The notes under the pieces are model-generated. The model was not told the DNA's origin. It searched no databases and saw only the letters and a list, made by a program, of their open reading frames with translations. A stretch of DNA of 64,000 nt from Nipponacmea schrenckii (lineage: Eukaryota > Mollusca > Gastropoda > Lottiidae), in the NCBI GenBank assembly GCA_030562195.1, contig CM060203.1, forward strand, positions 3,734,208 through 3,798,207, written 5' to 3'. Numbering within the stretch: the stretch's first letter is position 1; each line of letters opens with the position of its first letter. The translations under genes were made by a program, and so were the position numbers. Shown here piece by piece: positions 38,101-50,900 of the stretch.

Positions 38101-41100
38101 AGCATTAAGGAACTTTAATATTTTGGCAATATATATTCTGAAATCTGCTATCGCTTACCCAAGCAAAACCCTAACCAACTCTCAAGGTGTTTCAGATACA
38201 CTAGTATTAGGAATGCGAGTTTACCTTTCCATAATGGATTTAAAGTTTATGAGCCAAGTGATCGGATAAACTTAATAGATAAAAGTTATCTTAAACCATT
38301 GTAGGTCTGTGTACACCTTTGTCTGCTTACCCCATTTCTGAACGATACTGGACCAAGAAATTGAAAGCGTCTTCTGTCTGAGCTGAAGCAACATCCCAAT
38401 CCTTCTCCATACAATATTCCTCAGCCTCCACAAACTTCACTTCTTCAGCTACATAGGCATAGCAAGTACCTCTGGTATCACTCTTCATTTCGTCTCCACA
38501 TCCTTGGCAGATAATAAAATCAACAATGGGTAGAAATACATGGAACGAAAGATTTGAAATTTACACTAATTATCCTTGGCCAATACTTGGCAGTATGTTC
38601 ATTCATCTAGGATATCTGGGTCAGACCTATTACACAGTCAACTTCTGCGAGACCCCAGAACATGTTTACATACAATAGATTGGATGGTGTTTGGAAAACC
38701 GTTCTTCTTGGCAATATATATTAAGATTTCGTTTTATTTAGGGTTTTATAGTTCAAATAATTATTACCTCCACAGACGTACTGTATATCCGTCCAAGTTC
38801 CATCGGTAAGACAACGCCGCATCTTTGTGGCCGTACCATTGGTGCAGACGTAAGCCAAGCTATCACCGACGTTATATTCCGTAACGTTGTGCACAATCGG
38901 ATCAGCATCGACAATATCATCTGGTACTGGACAGGAGACGTCTCGAACTTTGAATGGAAAGAAATTTTAGAGTTTTATTTTTCAGATTCTGCGAATAAAA
39001 GGCGTCTTATGGTTGAAGTCTGTTCACTGTACTGCGTTTGTTCCTAGAGGTGGTACTATTGGCAGTCAGACACAGAAAATGGATTCCGGGAGACGAAAAC
39101 GTTGGAAACCCAGTCTCTACCTTTTTTTTTATCTTGAATGTCCAATCCTTACCCCTGGTTGGTGGATCGGGAATGGTGATGTGTCCATATTCTATACAAG
39201 TCTCCAAACAACCGTAATGATGATGGTCTCCGTCTAGACAGAAATTAGGATGTTCAGCTATTAACTCTTCACAATCATCAAAATTATCATATATTGTTCC
39301 TGAAACAGTATGTTGTAATGAAATTTAATGGAATTGAATAAAATTTTTAAAAAAGGCCTCTGCTGTGTGCCATAAGAAGAAATTTACCAGGAGAGTGTCA
39401 CTAATTCGCAACTTCAAGTTCCACTGAGACGAAGCCATTACTAATTTTTTCAATTTAGACGAGATATTTAACGAAGTTACACTACCGAAAATTAGTTCAA
39501 GGTACAATGTCAGTAGTACAAAGTTACAATCTTTACTCCCCAACCTCGAGTCTTAGAGCCAAATAGTCAGTCTCAAGCCATGAAACAATGTCCCATTTTC
39601 AATCAGAAAGAAATGTGCACGTCATCGTCGCAATCATAGACCAGGTATTGTTTTTATAACTACAAATATTTGACCTACGTTCTTGACAAACATCACAATA
39701 TTTGATGGTACAGTTCTCCTTCTCGGTGTAACACCATGGACTGTCGAATCGAGCCCCTGGATTCCGACAGTAGTTTCCGTCAAGGTTATCGAACGCATCC
39801 CTGAAACAACATATAGAGTGGAATATTATTATTATTATTTTATTTTCCACTGGGGTTTTCCCTGTGTTTTCATACGAGAAAAATACTTTTCGTGGCAGCA
39901 AGGGAATTCAGCTTTGATTCAACTTGAAGACATGCAATGTGCGAAAGGGAATTATGGCATAAAACCCGAACATCCAGAACGGGTAAATCTATCTCGACCC
40001 ATAAAAGGGTCGACCCCTAGAAATTTCCGCACATTATTGTTTGTTCCAGATGTTAACTACCATACACATAATATAGAATAACAAGCTTACTCTGTATTGA
40101 AAAGATTGGCATCACAATGAACCATCTCGACCCAGGGCAAACATTCTGTAAAGTCTTCGGCATAGTTGTGCATACCATTGTACGTCCTTCCAAAATCATC
40201 GGCATTATAACATAGATCAGCAACTAGAAGACAAGTACCATCAAATTAACGTTGGGAGGTAAATAGCGTGAGATTATAAAGACCACCAAATATACCAGTA
40301 ACTATATGAATTAGTCGAGTCTGACATTCTACGCTGAAGTCACCATAAACATAAGTAATTAGTCTTACCGTCCAGTAAGCGTCCTGTAGCATGGAAACCA
40401 GTGTAGGAGATCTCACTTCCGGAAGTGAATGTTATCATCAGATATCGATCTATACTCTTAATGGCAGCTTTGAATTCCGTACCACAATAACTGAAATGGT
40501 AAATATATTTAGCCAACCAGATGTTTATTTTCTTAAAATATTACCATATAACTTTTCTTGAATATGGAGTTTTACGTCAAACTATGTAACTGAAGGAGTA
40601 TTGAAGTGAGCGGAGGAGGGGGTCTAAACTTTTAGAGTTTGTAGCTGAACATCGGAACAATATTTGATACCATTCTTCTATTTGACAACTCAACATTCTC
40701 TTAAAAAGAAGATATTTTCAAGTAGATATTGTAAGAGAGTCGAGAGCTATCCAATTGCCTTACCTTACTCCTGGGATACCTGGTAAACCTCTTTTAATCG
40801 TGACATAGTCAAAACAATCAAAATCATCGCCTTCTACATCGAAATCATTAAAATTCAGCATCACTTCAGACCCTTCTGGTGCCTTCATGATACAAAAATA
40901 TGCGATAAATTGAAACTGCATCAGGGATCAAAATGAACGATCTAGATCACCGACAGGTTTGAATTGAAATATCAGCACATGCTGCTTTTAGTCTTGGTTT
41001 AGGAAGTTGAATTGTCTCTTGGTAATACACAATTGTGATATAATTGAAGGAGATTCTTACCACAAAGAGCCAGTTACACTCTGTATTTAGTGGGTAGTCG

Positions 41101-44100
41101 AATGGGTAATTGGGAGTCATAATATCATACGTTGGATTATCTTTGTCCAGATGGATCACTTCACCACAATCTGCGGAGAAAAATGTATATTATTCTGTTC
41201 CTCAATTGTCTCAGCAGCTCTGGTAACCGATTAACGTGCGTTGGGAAGAAAGCATTTACGTCCTTTAAATTCATATCCAAATTATAATAGTCGATCACTA
41301 TTGCAATTACTTCATACACATTGCCAGGTTTATTTTGTGTAGACTTAGAACGTTGGAATTGTGATCAGTTACAATATCGTAATGTTTCTGTCACAGAGCT
41401 TCAAAGTTTGGAATTGAACCTCTACGTATTTTCGTTATTACATATCCTGTCATTTTTACAAAAAATACAGAATGAATCTGATAAAGCCAGGCCAGGCTAT
41501 ATCACGTGTGCTTGGTTTGTGGACATTTTCTTTACCTTTATTTTGAGGCGAATAGTAGCAATAGTAAACGAATAGTTCGTTTCCATCTAAAACATTGTAA
41601 GGGACAGAACCCAGAGTCTGAAAAACGGAAATACTATTGATTGTTTCCCCTTCTATCATTAGAGAGTAATACTCCGGGAACATGTACATTCCTGAAATAA
41701 CAAGATTGTAAGTTGAATATTTGCAGAAGCATTTCTCCTGTTTCTGTCATCATGCAATTAAGGCAGTGTGTTAGAATCACGAGGATATGTAATTGTCTGC
41801 TTCTTTAATCTGATATTCGACAATTCCAGTAAACAAGTCAATAAAATGCGAGATTATAGAGGACGTCGCTGAATTCGTCTTACCTTCTACGTTCTGGCAT
41901 TCAGCAGTGCCGTGTCTATACAGTATAAAAGATTCAGTGTTGGGAAGTTTAATGTCAAGTTGCACCATGCCATCAGACCGACAACAGTACCATAAATCTG
42001 TATTTTTAACAAAAGAACCATCGGGTAGGGGAAATGTGGTCAATATCGTACGAGTTTCGTTTACTGCATCATCATAGGTGACTAAGCCTTCTTGGAATCC
42101 TGAATTGAAATAAATCATAATCGTGAACATTAAATCACATAGAAAGAAAGAAAGAAACAACTATATTTTATAAGGTTAACAACTTATGTTCACAAGTTCG
42201 CAGTATAAAGAACATAGTTCCCAATAAAACTCACAATCTTTTTGCTTGCGATGAAAAATAGGTTTACCTGGAGGGCAGGAATCACCATAAGAATGAATAC
42301 AATATTGTCCCCGAGGCCACTCCGCCAATCCATCTTCTGCTTCAATAGTGGTATCTTTAATACAGAAACCGAACTCCGCTGTGAAATTCTCGAAACCAGC
42401 ATTGATGTGGCTACTAGACGATACTTCGGAATCGCCAGCTAACGGTTGGTTTAAACTACCGAGTTGGAATCCTGCTGGACAACCCTCTATCGGCTCTGGT
42501 AATCCAAACGATGATGGTGGCCAGCCTGTGATTGATTCTGAAATAAAATCGAATTGTGTAAACTCTCCGAATTCGACGCAGTTGCTTCACATAATTACAT
42601 GTACAAGAATTATTTATGATTTAACGAGCTTCGATGAACTAGATTTTCAATGTTTCTTGAAGAAGTTCTATTAAAATTGGTTATGTCGTATATGCACGAA
42701 CTGAATTAGGTAATCATTAGCGGCGGCAAAAATTCTGACCACGCTTTATAATCGAAATCCTGGATTGTGATCCAGAAACCTTTCCTCAACTTTTCCTGAA
42801 CTGATTTAAGTTTTACAACGTACCCGTTGGTTTAATTGTGTTACAGTTGGTGGCAGGATCTAAACCAGGTGGACAAACACACCCACATTCACCCTCATAG
42901 TATCCTGGATAGCCATCGTTTTCACAGACTGGTTCTTCCAAACCGCTACACTTAATACCTAAAATTACAAAGGAAATGGCTGTGCTAGTAGGACACTATA
43001 TTGTGGCTACTTGTTAGTTGGGCACATTATGTATATTTCCCGTGAAAGTAAAGTAAACTGACTAAGTGTACATATTACACTAGTGGTGCTATTCTTGTGA
43101 ACATCATACAGTGTGCTTTGTACAGAACTACGGTCCATCTGTCGATTCACCCATACTTATCCCGTTACTTACCAAAACAATCGTAATTCATCTGTACTTC
43201 TTTAAATGGTTGCCAATAACTGTTACCAGTTGGGTAGAAATCAGGCATTAATGGTTGGAATCCCATCATATTGTTTTTAGTAAATTCCTGGTAATAGAGA
43301 ATGCAAGATTAAAGAAATCTATTATTAAGCAGGATGCAACCTGGATGTCAATTCTGGAAACCAAAAGCAGGAAAAAAAAAAACCTTACCGTGGTGCCGTA
43401 GCTGACAAATGATTTAATGTCAAAACCCCATGATTCTCTTCCCAGCATTAACGGGTCTACAACAGAGAACTGAAACTGTCCATCTGAAAGGAAAGTATAA
43501 TCTATGAAACTGATACCAGGTTTTGACAGTGGACATTTCCCACATAGGGATAAAGAAAATATTCAGACGGCTATATGCATTTAATTTTGTATGTTTGATA
43601 TGTAAGTATCTATGTATAAAATCATCTAAATAAAGAATTCTCCCATTACCTTCGTTTAAATTTTCCCAGTTGACTCTCATCCACCCGTCTCTTAAAGGAC
43701 TGGTATGTTCGTGCTCCATTGACAATGAATGCATGATTTCATGTAGACATGTTCTCTGGAATAGAATAACCTGATCGTATTCGACTTGTATCTGGTATAA
43801 TTTCATTTAATATTTTTGGAGAACTAGAACTACATTTTATTTTACATGTTCGTTTCAAATAACAACTTTATGCAATCCTTGTTGACAGAAGGGATGTAAA
43901 TCTAAGGAGAAATAAGTTTGAAAACAGACGAATTGAAAACTATAGAGAAATGTATTAAAGCTACCAGGTAAAAAGTTACTATTAAACTATTTTGCAATAT
44001 TTAAGCTACAATGAAATGTTCATATTAAAACTACCATGAAATGTTCATATTAAAACTACCATGAAATGTTCATATAAAAGCTACTATGAAATGTTCATAT

Positions 44101-46238
44101 AAGTACTACGACCATCATGCAAAAACAGTGGATCTTATTTACTTACCCCTACATAACAGCAAGAGATATCCTGAGCTATGTTGGTTGTTCTGTAGGTAAA
44201 GCGACCAATGTATGCCCAGCATCTGTAATGGTGAAACATATCTGTATTATGTTTTCTCTAAAAGAAAATGTTGAGTTGACTAAACAAGTATCATAATGAC
44301 ATTAGGTGTTCCAAAACGATAAGTAACAAGTCGAACCCATCATTAACCTTATGATTAGCAGCATAGGTGAAGCTGATGTTTCCACACTTACCCTCCCTGG
44401 TCGACGAAGTTGAGGTGAACCATATGATTGAGACTCCTATTGGAATAAAATGACTCAGTTCCATCCCATTCCTCAAACGATATACACGTCCTCTTTTCTA
44501 GAGCATCAAATACACCTCGGTACGTCCTCGCCATCACATCAGCTAAAGTAAAAAGATACAACTACAGGTAGCTGTATTCTTGAATGTCAAGTCTTTTGAA
44601 TTTATCACAATTTGGACTGGACTTGGCCAAGTCAAAACATATTATTTTCATAGTTAGATGAAGGTACGAACAAACGAACGAAGCTATACTTACTGACGTC
44701 GGAAGAAAAAGAATACGGAATAACTCCATAATCCCACAAGCGTTCTTGATCAGTTATAGCATATCGTTTTGTCCTATGGTTGTGTTCCTGGTCGTTTACA
44801 AGATCCGACTCGACGGTTGATCTTTTCCCTCGTCTCTTCTTATGCTTTTTTCTTTTCTTTTTAAACTTCTTCACCTTGGTTCGCTTCGATTTTTCCTTCT
44901 TTTTCATATTTTGACGTTTCTCCTTCTTTTTATGTTTCTGTTTCCGAAGTTTTTTTCGCCAGTTTCCTTTCGGTGCCTTTTTTTTATCTCGTATCCCCCA
45001 CATTTTCTGAAAACATTGGATAATTTCTAATAGAGTCATAGACTGAAATCAGGTATAACAAAGGCTCGAGCAAACCAAGCTTTAACAGAATAACTACAGT
45101 TAAAACAAAAGATCTTGTATTAAGATTTTGGTTCCTAGCTCGAAACCTTAAAGCTGAAGTAGAGAAGGATATGAGAATGACCATGGGGACAATCTTGTCC
45201 ACCATCACAATCATTGGCCTACGGGATTTTGAAGACACCATCACGTGGTTATATTATTGTATTATTTAAAATATAATATTAATTCTTACCCCTTTGAAAT
45301 ATTTCTGAAGATAATTTTCACGATTTCCAATATGGGGATCACTACCGCCCTGTAAGAGTTAAAAAGATGATAATTATTGATGCTTTCGTCTCGAATTGGA
45401 GTGCAGCCTGTTTTGAACCTGCGGCAACATTGACACAAGAAAATGTTTACATTAAATAAAGCTTCATGAAACTCATACATGAGAAAGTTATTTGAAGACT
45501 GATTATTACCGAACAAGTCAAACAAACAAGTTTTCTTTTAAGCTGTTCGTACCATCTCCGTGATTAAGCCAAAATATTATTCCTATGAAATATTTCAAAA
45601 AATAAAACTTACATCATCTCCATTTTGAACTTTAGGGGCGCCACCACGATTCACAACTTTTGAGGACTTTCCACGAGTTCTGGGATCTTTAAACTTTTTC
45701 TTTTTTCTTCGTCTCCATTTTACTGCATAGTTCTTACTGAGTTCTTGTTGTAGCTAGAATAAGAAATGCAATGTTTGTTTTAGTCATACGTATCTATACT
45801 GAAGGTCGCGTTAAACATAATAAAATATAGACCACGACGGAAGCAGGTATTATTAATAATATGTAAAAATATACCTTTACTCAAGTAATTTTCTCCCTTG
45901 AGCATGATGTTCTCGGTCATTCCATATAATGAATAAAGCAAAACCTTCTACCAATAAAATGAACACCTTCCTAATGATCAAATTGAACTATATTCTCAAG
46001 AGGTCTTCCAGGGATTTGATTGGCGAAAAATTGACAAAATATGAATATGTATATATCGATGAAACTTTTTCCTTGTATGTAAGATGTGGAATTATTTATG
46101 TATGTTAAGTACCTTTTCTTTAGCATCCTTCTCTTTCAGCTTGGCCTGTCTGTCTGACACAGCAGTGACCTCGGCATTGTGGAGATCCAGTAGCAAATAA
46201 AACAGACAAATACCCAACAATAATAACTTGACACCCAT
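35149..46238 (-). CDS. Secreted mosaic protein: astacin, EGF, ApeC, CUB, kringle, sushi, C-type lectin, ShKT
   Basis: 28 coding exons on the minus strand: 46238-46113, 45753-45613, 45349-45290, 45006-44694, 44542-44392, 44222-44147, 43755-43650, 43483-43389, 43287-43173, 42958-42824, 42537-42268, 42099-41884, 41691-41536, 41170-41061, 40882-40764, 40490-40369, 40223-40091, 39800-39679, 39299-39153, 38947-38768, 38502-38331, 38061-37946, 37800-37657, 37362-37228, 37011-36811, 36572-36377, 36104-35807, 35595-35149; about 1533 residues. Order: signal peptide 1-22; Lys/Arg-rich region to 190 with furin-like sites; astacin 192-390 (HEIMHSLSMEH at 294-304); EGF-like 395-436; ApeC 441-653; CUB 654-772; kringle 773-855; ShK-like 856-895; sushi 905-965; C-type lectin 966-1108; ShKT 1109-1150; cysteine module 1154-1220; unrecognised domain 1221-1385; Thr/Ser linker; Lys-rich tail. 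Exon phases agree throughout. The acceptor at 40883-40884 (ATGAAG) is weak. Some exons could belong to isoforms; function is not known. Confidence 0.85.
40091..40223 (-). other. Kringle domain, first exon (continues 39800-39679)
   Basis: Together with 39800-39679 it encodes LCYNADDFGRTYNGMHNYAE, a central CLPW, then GNYCRNPGARFDSPWCYTEK and YCDVC. The GR-x-Y-x-G, C-x-x-W, NYCRNP and PWCYT landmarks define a kringle. Kringles bind proteins or lysine-like groups in extracellular proteases. Confidence 0.9.
41536..42537 (-). other. ApeC domain of the mosaic protein
   Basis: Three exons (42537-42268, 42099-41884, 41691-41536) make one ApeC domain, residues about 441-653. The family landmarks are all present in order: GWPPSSFGLPEPIEGCPAGF, then FCIKDTT, WPRGQYCIHSYGDSCPPGFQ, LPDGSFVKNTDLWYCCRSDG, and the closing YYCYYS. 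ApeC is known from apextrins and apextrin-like proteins, where it binds microbial glycans or serves in extracellular matrix. I know of no case of it joined to astacin and kringle modules. Confidence 0.85.
44003..44103. repeat. Short tandem repeat, unit about 25 bp, intronic
   Basis: Four units of CTACCATGAAATGTTCATAT plus a short A/T spacer, lying in the intron between the sixth and seventh coding exons of the mosaic gene. No coding meaning. Confidence 0.85.
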
Positions 46239-47911
46239 CTGTAACAAATTTAATTCATCTGTAATGCAGTTTTACTCTTGACTGTCTGAATCAACGAAGC
46301 AGAGTTTTACACCCTCTGTATTGTACTTTTGACACCACTAACTATAGTGTTTAATGTTCACAAAACCAGGAGCTAGTGATATGCGAATGGTTTAATTGAT
46401 GCATATTTCAGTTCATGGCAATATCATTATAACGTAAAACATGAAGAAAGTTAAGAATTGTAGAGTTATCGAATCCAATTTTATTCAAAGAAAACCAATA
46501 CTTAGTGTTAAAATATATATTTACCTTACGACGGAGCGTCCAAACAACTTTTATAAAAAATCCATGCCGTATTTATAAGAATTTCGTACATTCCAAATTG
46601 TATATTCATACAACTATTCTTTTGTTGTTTGTAATAACTCTCGGGCACCTGCTCGATATAAGCCTTTAATTAAATATCTAAGCTTCGTATTTTGTGCTCT
46701 ATTATATTCAGCAATGAGAAACAATACATGTTTAATCATGAATAATTTCTAGATCGATAATTTTTACTCATATATTTTATGTTTTTTAAAAACGGTATGG
46801 GCAAGTTAATAATTAACCAATATGTTGTAATATATATTTTTTAATATGGGCGTCAATTGGTCAACAAGAGAGTTGTAATTAATATATTAATATTCTAACT
46901 GCTATCCAAAAAGAAGAAAAGAAAAAAATACAAAAAAAACATAAATTGAGACATCTGTAATATTGTATAGCCTTTCAAAAATCAAAATCTAATGGGACTT
47001 TTGTGCTAGAACCCTATGCGAATGCTTTCACCGAAAATTCATACAGCTCAGCCATTGTCAATCATCTTTATTAAGAATGTTATATGTACTTAAACATTAT
47101 GACGAAACAGGAAATATTGATGATATACATTTTATGGGCCCTCTGTATTATGTGGGATTAGGATCTCTATTGGGTGTAGTGTAACAACTGTTCATAAAGT
47201 GATGTAGTCGTCAAGTTATTCACTTTACTAGCGTATACAATTCATAACCGTATAATTTTTCAATTATAAAATATCTATTTGACGCCAGGTTCGTCTGTAA
47301 TTTATTAACTTGATTAATTATATGTGATATCATTTAACTTTAATGTGATATCATTTAAAATTGATCTGGACTCTCCAATGACTGGTTTATATAAGTAATA
47401 GTAGGCCTACAATTGGCTTAAAATATGAAATACTATGTCAGCTTCAGCTATTACATTATTGGAATAACATTTTGAAGAGTGATACTAAAATTTGAATAAT
47501 TCAAAGCTAGAGAACTAAATCTCTTTAAATAGTATTATTATAAATGGTTAATTATTTAAAATTTTCATGCATCCGTGACCAAAAAACATCAGACGTATTA
47601 TCATAAACAGGCTGACTATAGATATTTGGAGTATAATTCGGAGTAACGACAGTAACAAATACATGTAGTAGAATTGTGTTATGTCTTTTCAGACATTTAT
47701 TGTTAGATAACCAAGCACAGTTTCAGAAACACCATTTTGATTAGTGATGCCGACGTTTTTTCTTTAATTTTTCAATAGAAAGTATACTTTAATTCACTGA
47801 AACATAACAGGAAATCTAAAACATCTACAAGACACGGAACATTTTACCACAACAGGATATTATGTGATCATAGATTGTTATTAGCTTTAGTGTGGGATAT
47901 ATGATATCAAA
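46239..47911. other. Divergent intergenic gap between the mosaic gene and the GalNAc-transferase
   Basis: An acceptor (TTGTTACAG) ends directly before the mosaic gene's ATG, so an untranslated first exon should lie in this gap on the minus strand; I could not place it. No other feature could be supported. Confidence 0.45.
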
Positions 47912-50900
47912 ATGATCAAACGACAAGCAAGTGCACTGGAAATTCTGATGCTTCCGTTAGTGTTCGGGTTTATACTCTGCATCTGGACGTTTTGGTCGTT
48001 TGTCGTTCTTGAAGAAGTTCTGAAACACTGCCACTCTCATACACAGTATCGTCGTTTTATTCTCCCAAGAGATCGTGGAAGCGATCCTCGCTCACCTGGT
48101 AAGACTTGTACCCTCATTCACGATGTTTTGTATAACGATACTAATTTATTTCGAGAGCACATTCTCATCCCCCAAAACACAGGATGTTACTCAACTAGGC
48201 CTCCCTTCCAAAGAAATTGTAATTCAATCTGCGAATTCGGCCTCCCTTCAGAGAATCCACCTATAGCCAATATTTAGCAGGTGTGACCCATTTCGACGAT
48301 AATATTAAAAATGTATGTTTGGCTTTTAACTCCAGTCAAAATTTCACGTTCATTATCACTATTGTTTCAATTTTATGCGAGTTCACAATGCTATTTGGTG
48401 ATTATTCTTAAACAGGTTATGGAGGGAAAGGAGTGAAGATTGATAAAGACCAGTTAAGTTCAAAACAACAAGAGGAATACTATGCTGGTTATAAAAGGCA
48501 TCAATTTAATGAAATGGCCAGTAATATCATTCCGATCACTCGACAGATTCTCAACGTTACAGAACCACAGTAAGTTTTAACTTTTAAAGTTATAACTTTT
48601 TGACGTGCAAAGATTTATGTACAAATCCAATGCTCACTTACCATAGTATGATTTCAAAATAAATAAAACCAAACAGAAAAACATACCCTTGTCTTACGAG
48701 GGTATTTGTGCTTATCTTATTATGCTTTTCAAGTTGAAATTAATTTTCCTCGTTGTACACTGCATTCCGTTGCTAATCTTCATTAGTTCAATCTGGATCA
48801 TCAAAAAGGGTGTAAAACTCTATCGTATCTAATTCAGGTGCTTACAAACTCCATATGATTTGAATTATTTGCCAAAAGCCGGTATTGTGATCATCTTTCA
48901 CAATGAAGCTTGGAGTGTTTTATTACGATCGTTACACAGCGTCTTACGGACAGTACCAGATATTTTGTTGACTGAGATTATTCTTGTGGATGATGCCTCT
49001 ACTCATGGTAGGCCTTTTTTTCTAATAACCATTATTCTACTGACATCATTTCCGGTGCTGTAAAATGTAACTTGGCTAAAAAGAGCGGAAGTATAGCTGA
49101 TAATGCCATATCAGCATCAAAAACAGTTCCGAACCACGAACGGCGTTACAAATCCTCGCCCGGGCTTAAAATCCCACGAAATCGTGATTCAAGGAAAATG
49201 GATTAAGAGGGAAACGCAGAAGTTTTCTTTTTCGATCTTTTATTATTTTGCAATATCCAAAATTTTTCTTATTAACATTTATTTGAGGAAACTTCGATTC
49301 TTCTTGATGTCCATAATCTGATCTGTTTGATACCGCGTTCCCATTTTAAATTCGTTCTTAGACATTTTGAATCGTCCACTAGAAGACTATGTACGAGACC
49401 TAACGATGGTAAAGTTAGTGAGACTACAGAAGAGAATGGGACTTATGACGGCTCGAATGGAAGGTCTGAAATATGTCTCGGGAGAAGTTGTCGTCTTTCT
49501 GGATTCTCACGTGGAGATGGCGGAGAGTAAGTCAACTTGACTTTATTTACCTCGTGTTTTATCGCAATCAGTTAAATGACGCAACCATCCGTCCGCATAA
49601 TCACTGTCATCATCATTGACAGCATAATCGTCGTTATTATCATCGACAGCATAATCGTCCTTATTATCATCGACAGTATAACCATCGTCATTATCATTGA
49701 CAGTATAACCATCGTCATTATAACCGACAGCATAATCGTCCTTATTATCATCGATAGCACAATCGTCGTTATTATCATCGACAGCATAATCGTCGTTATT
49801 ATTATCGACAGTATAACCATCGTCATTATCATCGGCAGCATAATCGTCTTTATTATCATCGACAGTATAACCATCGTCATCATCATTGACAGTATAACCA
49901 TCGCCATTATCATCGACAGCATAATCGTCGTTATTATCATCGACAGTATAATCGTCGTTATTATCATCGACAGTATAACCATCGTCATTATCATCGACAG
50001 TATAACCATCGCCATTATCACCGACAGTATAACCATCGTCATTATCATCGACAGCATAATCGTCTTTATTATCATCGACAGCATAATCATCGTCATTATC
50101 ATGGACAGCATAATCGTTAGCTTTAGTAGTCACATTAACGGGATAAATTCAAATTGGCGTAATAGGAGCTTGAATCCTTTCAGGATGGTCGGAGCCATTG
50201 TTATCACGAATACAAGAGAATAGCAATATTCTAGCTGTACCCGGTATTGATAAAATAGATAGTGACGATTTCTCCTATCAGCCTGTACCAGTTTCGAACA
50301 GACATATTGGAGGATTCGACCTTGACCTATACTACAACTGGATACCTATGAGAAGTCAGGATCGCGCTAATCCTTTGGCTCCAATGAAGTATGTATTCAT
50401 CTGTAACATAAATCATAATTATTCTAGACCAAATGATTGCATGTAATCTTGAATGCTCTTGGTAGACTATCTTTTGGGAAAGCTGATGGACTGAGTCTTT
50501 ATCTAAGTCATTGTCCTTTGTGTAGACACTTGAGTTGTATGATTAAATCTTAAAGCAATCCCGGTTTGAATGAAATATATAGTAATACCATCAAAGTTAT
50601 TACGTGGTCCTTACTTCTTACTACATGATGATGTTTAATCCGCAATCTTTGCAGATCTCCCACACATCTCGGCTGCTGTTTCGCCATCTCTGTTGAAACA
50701 TTTAAACGTTTGGGACAATACGACCCGGAGTTAAAGATTTGGGGCTGTGAAAATATAGAAATATCATTAAAGGTCAGTCAATTCGACCCGATGGTTATTG
50801 TTGTGCATTATCGTGAAAGTCAATTCGGAGAAGGTCACTTTAGCTTCCTTATTGAATTCCCATTCTTCTACAGTACATGGTGATGTCCATCCTCATCAAC

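Noticed and set aside
39683..40081. Plus-strand frame of 132 codons
   Set aside because: Overlaps kringle exons of the minus-strand mosaic gene and has no motif of its own.
43389..43755. Treating the astacin part as a pseudogene
   Set aside because: All exons are open, splice sites are good and zinc ligands are kept; altered residues alone do not make it a broken gene.
49543..50223. Long open frames on both strands encoding Ile-rich or Asp-rich repeats
   Set aside because: They come from the 27-bp unit being a multiple of three; the array lies inside an intron whose flanking exons join in phase.
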